Made by a program: the position numbers and the translations under genes
NCBI GenBank assembly: GCA_002049945.1
Contig: MVCT01000088.1
Location: 1 to 9,265, forward strand
Source: Candidatus Cloacimonas sp. 4484_140
GTDB lineage: Bacteria; Cloacimonadota; Cloacimonadia; JGIOTU-2
Reading direction: 5' to 3'
Length of the DNA: 9,265 nucleotides
The notes under the pieces: generated by a model
What the model was told of the DNA's origin: nothing
The model's database searches: none
Seen by the model: only the letters and a program-made list of their open reading frames with translations
Shown here: in pieces, positions 5,557 through 9,265 of the stretch
Layout: each line of letters opens with the position of its first letter
How positions within the stretch are numbered: position 1 is the first letter of the stretch

Positions 5557-6372
5557 ATGATTACTTATGATTGGCAGCAAAGAATGAGAAAAGACACTCT
5601 TGATTTCCTTGAGCACAAGATACCGGATAAGGACTATGATTTTGAAATTATCTATAATGCATATCCTGAACGAGTCAATGGAGAAGTACCTCAGCCCGTG
5701 GTCACGTATGTTGCAAAAGAAATGCGAAAAGTTATTCAAAACGATCCTGATACCTATATTGATTTTTTGCTGTTTATTCAAAAAAATAAGGGCGATAACG
5801 GCAAAAAGATCTTTAATTACGTAATGAGCAAAGTGGCGTTGAAACATCCCGGCAGCTATGATGAAATTTTCAGGAAGGCGCTTAAAGATACTCATGATAA
5901 AAGCGAGATAAAGAAAATATGTGATAATATTATTCTTCCACTACTCAAGAAATATCCGGATAAATATATTGATGATGTTATCACCACTGTCCGCCATGTA
6001 CCCAAAGATGATGTCATCAATTGCGCATTTGCAACGCTTTGTAAATACATGAAAACAAATAAAGCACAAGCGAAGACGATCAATCAAAAGATCGACTCCT
6101 TTTGGAATTCCGAAAACAAGATGATACGAAACGGTATTGTGCAGATATTGAAATGTTTATATAAAATTGATAAAAGACTCTACCGTGATACCTACAGATC
6201 CTATCAATCAACCTACAATCCAAACTTCATTGAAATTCTTGCTGATTCTATTTCTGAGAATTCACAATTGATTCGTGAAATCGTCGAGAGATGGGAAAAG
6301 AGCGGAAATATTCGCATAAAGAAAGCTGCACATACTGCAGAAAAAACCCTGAAAAAATTAAAGAGAACATAA
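5557..6372 (+). CDS. Helical protein of unknown function, possibly HEAT-repeat-like
   Basis: A 271-residue protein (273 if the ATG at 5551 is used), cytoplasmic, with no signal peptide or membrane segment. I do not recognise the family. The sequence is highly charged, Lys-rich and almost wholly helical, with repeated antiparallel-helix-like units: VVTYVAKEMRKVIQNDPDTY, KIFNYVMSKVALKHPGSY, IKKICDNIILPLLKKYPDKY and MIRNGIVQILKCLYKIDKRL. The recurring 'K.P..Y' turn (DPDTY, HPGSY, YPDKY) about every 38-48 residues suggests an alpha-solenoid such as HEAT or DNA-alkylation-repair-like repeats, but no catalytic residue can be named. It starts 12 bases after the protease stop. Its TAA shares one base with the greA ATG (6372), so it is probably translationally coupled to greA. 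It has no visible break, unlike the two genes before it. Confidence 0.7.
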   Translation: MITYDWQQRMRKDTLDFLEHKIPDKDYDFEIIYNAYPERVNGEVPQPVVTYVAKEMRKVIQNDPDTYIDFLLFIQKNKGDNGKKIFNYVMSKVALKHPGSYDEIFRKALKDTHDKSEIKKICDNIILPLLKKYPDKYIDDVITTVRHVPKDDVINCAFATLCKYMKTNKAQAKTINQKIDSFWNSENKMIRNGIVQILKCLYKIDKRLYRDTYRSYQSTYNPNFIEILADSISENSQLIREIVERWEKSGNIRIKKAAHTAEKTLKKLKRT

Positions 6373-6854
6373 TGGCACAAGAATATATATCAAAAGAAGG
6401 GCTTAAGAATCTTCGTAAGCGCTTAGAACATCTCATTCAGGAAGAACGCCCTGACATCATTGAAGAAATTGGTCGCGCACGGCAGTTTGGTGACCTTAGC
6501 GAAAATGCAGAATATCATGCTGCCAAAGAAAAACAGCGCTTTATTGAAGCTGAAATATCAAAACTTCAGGCAAAGATCGCAAGCTTGAAAGTCATCAATA
6601 CAGAAGATATTGACAAGAATTCTATTCGTTTCGGGGCTATAGTTGAGCTTCTTGATATAAGAAGAGATAAAGTTTTAAATTATAAGATCGTTGGTGAAGA
6701 CGAAACAGGAAAAACCAAGAGCATGAGAATGATCTCTTGTAAATCTCCAATTGCACAAGCTCTTCTTGGTAAAAACGTAGGCGAAACAGTCAAAGTAAAA
6801 GCCCCAGTAGGCATTTTAGAATATAAAGTAAAAAATATCACATACGAGGATTAA
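6372..6854 (+). CDS. greA: Transcription elongation factor GreA
   Basis: GreA binds the secondary channel of RNA polymerase and stimulates cleavage of the backtracked transcript 3' end, rescuing stalled complexes. The product is 160 residues, as expected for the family. Residues 1-75 are the N-terminal coiled coil. The conserved tip motif is GRARQFGDLSENAEYHAAKE, and its acidic pair Asp41 and Glu44 sits at the same positions as in the E. coli protein. The C-terminal FKBP-like domain (about 80-160) has the typical ISCKSPIAQALLGKNVGETV and ends EYKVKNITYED. The start at 6372 gives the family's usual N terminus (MAQEYISKEGLKNL). The same frame stays open upstream to 6291, but that part lies inside the preceding gene and is not family-like. 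It overlaps the upstream stop by one base, and the dehydrogenase gene starts two bases after its own stop. Confidence 0.96.
   Translation: MAQEYISKEGLKNLRKRLEHLIQEERPDIIEEIGRARQFGDLSENAEYHAAKEKQRFIEAEISKLQAKIASLKVINTEDIDKNSIRFGAIVELLDIRRDKVLNYKIVGEDETGKTKSMRMISCKSPIAQALLGKNVGETVKVKAPVGILEYKVKNITYED
6846..6850 (+). promoter_or_regulatory. Ribosome binding site for the dehydrogenase, inside greA
   Basis: GAGGA lies within the last codons of greA (the final Glu-Asp), five bases before the dehydrogenase ATG at 6856. Initiation of the dehydrogenase should therefore be coupled to termination of greA. Confidence 0.6.
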
Positions 6855-6855
6855 A

Positions 6856-7974
6856 ATGAGCTTATATCGAATTGCATGGCTTCCGGGTGACGGCGTAGGA
6901 AACGACGTGATGGAAGCTGCTAAAATCATCCTGGACACCTTAGAACTGGATGCAGAATACATCCATGGTGACATTGGGTGGGAATTCTGGAAAACCGAAG
7001 GAAATCCCCTTCCGGACAGGACCGTTGACCTTCTTAATAATGTTGATTGTGCACTTTTTGGAGCAATCACTTCCAAACCAAAACAGGAAGCTGAAGCAGA
7101 ACTTATTCCTGAGCTTCAAGGCAAAGGACTTGTCTATTCCAGCCCGATTGTCGGCTTGCGCCAAAAATTTGATCTGCACACAAATCTCAGACCCTGCAAG
7201 GCATTTAAGGGAAATCCTCTCAATTACAGAGATGACATTGATATTGTTGTTTTTCGTGAAAATACAGAGGGTCTATACGCAGGTGTTGAATTCCATCCAG
7301 TCCCTGAAAAAGTATTTGATGCACTTTTAAAAAACCACAAGAAAATGGCAAAATTTGCCGGCACACCTCTTGATGATCTTGCGATCTCATGCAGAATTTT
7401 CACAAGAGAAGCGTGCCACAGAATTGTACGAAATGCCTTTGAATATGCAAAAAAACACGGCTACCCAACTGTAACAGTAATCGAAAAACCGAATGTCATT
7501 AGAGAAACTTCCGGACTAATGATACGTGAAGCACGAAAAGTCTCCCAGGAATATCCTGAAATCGAATTGTGGGAAACCAATGTCGATGCTATGGCAATGT
7601 GGCTTGTTAAAAATCCACAAAATTACGGAGTGCTCGTTGCGAGCAACATGTTTGGGGATATTATTTCCGACCTCTGCGCTCAGCTTGTTGGTGGACTTGG
7701 TTTTGCAGCAAGCGGAAATATTGGAGATAAGCTCGCAGTCTTCGAGCCAACTCACGGCAGTGCCCCAAAATATGCCGGTCAATATAAAGTAAATCCTATT
7801 GCAATGCTTATCACAACAAAACTTATGCTTGACTATTTAGGCGATACTGAAAAAGCTGATCGTCTGATGAATGCCATTGCAAAAGTTATTGAAGAAGGTA
7901 AGTTCCGTACTTACGATATGGGCGGCACTTCCTCAACACTTGACATGGCTAATGCCGTTGCAGAAAATTTATAG
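6856..7974 (+). CDS. Isocitrate/isopropylmalate-family dehydrogenase (isocitrate dehydrogenase-like)
   Basis: A complete 372-residue beta-decarboxylating dehydrogenase: it oxidises a 2-hydroxy diacid and releases CO2 with NAD(P)+ and Mg2+. The N terminus has the family's GDGVGNDV (11-18). Substrate-binding Ser96, Arg102, Arg112 and Arg134 (FRENTEGLYAGVEF) are present, as are catalytic Tyr141 and Lys211 (IEKPN). The metal-binding Asp residues are in NVDAMA (244) and GDIISD (268, 272). ENTEGLYAGVE is isocitrate- or homoisocitrate-like and differs from the isopropylmalate 'RELTGG' loop. HGSAPKYAG has Lys305-Tyr306, which in E. coli isocitrate dehydrogenase (Lys344-Tyr345) select NADP+. However, Ile98 stands where E. 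coli has Asn115, which touches isocitrate. I favour isocitrate dehydrogenase, with homoisocitrate or isopropylmalate activity not excluded. It is packed directly after greA and before the M18 gene, in an unbroken frame. Confidence 0.88.
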   Translation: MSLYRIAWLPGDGVGNDVMEAAKIILDTLELDAEYIHGDIGWEFWKTEGNPLPDRTVDLLNNVDCALFGAITSKPKQEAEAELIPELQGKGLVYSSPIVGLRQKFDLHTNLRPCKAFKGNPLNYRDDIDIVVFRENTEGLYAGVEFHPVPEKVFDALLKNHKKMAKFAGTPLDDLAISCRIFTREACHRIVRNAFEYAKKHGYPTVTVIEKPNVIRETSGLMIREARKVSQEYPEIELWETNVDAMAMWLVKNPQNYGVLVASNMFGDIISDLCAQLVGGLGFAASGNIGDKLAVFEPTHGSAPKYAGQYKVNPIAMLITTKLMLDYLGDTEKADRLMNAIAKVIEEGKFRTYDMGGTSSTLDMANAVAENL

Positions 7975-7976
7975 AA

Positions 7977-7982
7977 AAGGAA
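7977..7982 (+). promoter_or_regulatory. Ribosome binding site of the M18 aminopeptidase gene
   Basis: AAGGAA begins two bases after the dehydrogenase stop codon (7972-7974), with a four-base spacer to the ATG at 7987. It supports that start and continued operon structure. Confidence 0.55.
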
Positions 7983-7986
7983 TCTC

Positions 7987-9162
7987 ATGACGAAATCATC
8001 AAAAGGTAAAGAACTGCAGGATAAGTTATCATATAAAAAGAAGAACTTCTGGAAAATTGTTTCGGAAAAAGAACGAGAAGATGCCTTTGTATTTGCTGAT
8101 GAATATTGTGCATTCCTCGATGAAGCAAAAACCGAGCGGCTTTCAGTCGAAATTACCGAGCAAATATTGAAAGCGCGTAAGTTCGTACCACTTGATGCTG
8201 ATGCACCCAAAATTGCAAAGGGATATTACAGAATAAATCGTGATAAGAACATTGCAATCCTACGTACAGGCAAAAAGGACATTTCACATGGATGCAACCT
8301 AATCGTTGCACATATCGATGTACCGCGAGTCGATCTGAAGCAGGTTCCACTTTCCGAAGACGAGACGACACAGCTCGGGATCATGTTGACCCATTACTAC
8401 GGCGGAATAAGAAAATATCAATGGATGTCTATCCCGCTTGCACTGTATGGAGTTGTTATAAAAGAAGACGGTGCCCGTATCAATATTTCTATTGGCGATA
8501 ATGACGGCGATCCTGTTTTCACCTTTGCCGATCTGCTTCCTCATCTTGCAAAAGACTATAATAATAAAAAAATCACAGAAGCTATAGATGCAGACAAACT
8601 TCAGCTCCTTTTTGGCTCAATACCTTTCCCTGATGATGAGATAAAAGATAATGTCAAATTGAACTGTTTGAATATTCTTCATGAAAAATATGGTATCACT
8701 GAAGAGGATTTTATCAGTGCAGAAATCGAAATTGTGCCGGCTTTCTCGAGTAAAGATGTAGGCATCGATGCCAGCATGGTCGGTGCTTATGGGCAGGATG
8801 ACAGGGCGTGTTCCTATGCTGCTCTCCGGGCATTGTTGGATAGCGAAGAACCAATTCTTCCATCGATCGTATTTCTTGCTGATAAAGAAGAGATCGGCAG
8901 TGAGGGTAATACAGGCGCTCGTTCGGATTTCATTCTTGATTTCATTGCTGATATCATTGATTTTCAGGGATATGAAAGTTCCAAAATCTTGAGAAAAGTG
9001 TTAACAAAAACAAATATTCTTTCCGGCGATGTAACTGCTGCAATAAATCCCTCTTTCAAAGATGTTCATGAGAAACAGAACGCACCTCTCCTCGGTTATG
9101 GAGTGAGAACTTGGAAAAGTCGATGCGGGTGGGGGTGGTACGATCGCAAAATTTATGGCTAA
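7987..9162 (+). CDS. M18-family aminopeptidase, 5' part (frame broken near 9105)
   Basis: A cytoplasmic two-metal aminopeptidase that removes N-terminal residues (often acidic) from peptides. The sequence tracks the bacterial M18 family throughout: HGCNLIVAHIDVPRVDLK, LTHYYGGIRKYQWMSIPL, DPVFTFADLLPHL, YGITEEDFISAEIEIVPAF, VGAYGQDDRACSYAALRALL. Expected metal or catalytic residues are His109, Asp271 (GQDD), Glu301-Glu302 (KEEIG) and Asp348 (SGDVTAAINP). Homology runs to HEKQNAPLLGYG (about residue 372). The remaining 19 residues, including an odd WKSRCGWGWYDR run, are out-of-frame translation to the stop at 9160-9162. The sixth conserved residue, a His in LLAMHSPFE, is encoded in another frame downstream. 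Against family members of about 450 residues, around 40 codons are missing at the break. It is last in the visible operon. Confidence 0.88.
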   Translation: MTKSSKGKELQDKLSYKKKNFWKIVSEKEREDAFVFADEYCAFLDEAKTERLSVEITEQILKARKFVPLDADAPKIAKGYYRINRDKNIAILRTGKKDISHGCNLIVAHIDVPRVDLKQVPLSEDETTQLGIMLTHYYGGIRKYQWMSIPLALYGVVIKEDGARINISIGDNDGDPVFTFADLLPHLAKDYNNKKITEAIDADKLQLLFGSIPFPDDEIKDNVKLNCLNILHEKYGITEEDFISAEIEIVPAFSSKDVGIDASMVGAYGQDDRACSYAALRALLDSEEPILPSIVFLADKEEIGSEGNTGARSDFILDFIADIIDFQGYESSKILRKVLTKTNILSGDVTAAINPSFKDVHEKQNAPLLGYGVRTWKSRCGWGWYDRKIYG

Positions 9163-9265
9163 GCACAATGCAGAAGTCATTGATTGCGGAACACCGCTTC
9201 TTGCCATGCACTCTCCTTTTGAGATTTCCAGCAAAGGAGATATTTACTCAACTTATAAAGCTTAT
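9107..9265 (+). CDS. M18-family aminopeptidase, 3' part (cut by window end)
   Basis: From 9107 the second frame reads ELGKVDAGGGGTIAKFMAKH, then VIDCGTPLLAMHSPFEISSK and IYSTYKAY to the last base. This is the C-terminal catalytic segment of the same M18 enzyme, including the GGGGTIA motif and the metal-ligand His at codon 9209-9211. In relatives as I remember them, about 41 residues (the 'KYTGARGK...DAHAEFVARVRK' stretch) lie between LGYG and LGKVD. Here they are replaced by only a few bases. The missing length must be two more than a multiple of three, near 119-122 bases. The stop codon lies beyond the window, probably within about 10-15 codons. Confidence 0.85.

Noticed and set aside
5509..5895. 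Antisense open frame of 128 codons across the start of the helical protein
   Set aside because: It is the complement of a Lys-rich coding region and overlaps the protease end and the start of the sense gene. No independent evidence supports it.
6291..6371. 27-residue N-terminal extension of GreA
   Set aside because: It lies inside the preceding gene in another frame, is not GreA-like, and starting at 6372 puts the acidic tip residues at the family's usual positions 41 and 44.

Overview
The window reads as chromosomal DNA of a Gram-negative bacterium of the Fibrobacterota-Chlorobiota-Bacteroidota (FCB) kind. The evidence is a PorV-type outer-membrane protein next to a very large secreted S8 protease that ends in a type A sorting domain of the type IX secretion system (T9SS), with FG-GAP and Ig-like domains in between. 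Base composition is moderately AT-rich. Cloacimonadota or a related candidate phylum would fit, but that placement is inference.

Layout: positions 1-462 hold no gene. They are a mosaic of short palindromic and direct repeats followed by a possible promoter. A small four-cysteine, basic zinc-ribbon-like protein (463-657) is closed by two hairpins (679-726), the second terminator-like. From 760 to the end everything is on the + strand and tightly packed, with gaps of about 1-12 bases or a one-base overlap, so it is probably one operon. The order is PorV-like protein, T9SS-exported subtilisin-like protease, an unrecognised helical protein, GreA, an isocitrate/isopropylmalate-family dehydrogenase, and an M18 aminopeptidase cut by the window edge.

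How the genes relate: the PorV-like protein and the protease make biological sense together, since PorV is the outer-membrane shuttle that receives T9SS cargo carrying C-terminal sorting domains. The other four genes look like housekeeping functions (transcript cleavage, central carbon or amino-acid metabolism, peptide breakdown) that share the transcription unit without an obvious common pathway.

The most striking property is that three of the six operon genes are broken in reading frame. The PorV-like gene has lost roughly 50 codons and changes frame near 1155. The protease changes frame by a small indel near 3579, at a sequence resembling the prfB +1 frameshift site. The M18 gene has lost roughly 40 codons and changes frame near 9105. 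In each case the downstream frame continues with good family-like sequence, so the damage is recent decay, an assembly or sequencing error, or (protease only, less likely) recoding. The three genes between them are intact. I see no CRISPR array, tRNA, rRNA, transposase or integrase, and no convincing new multi-gene system.
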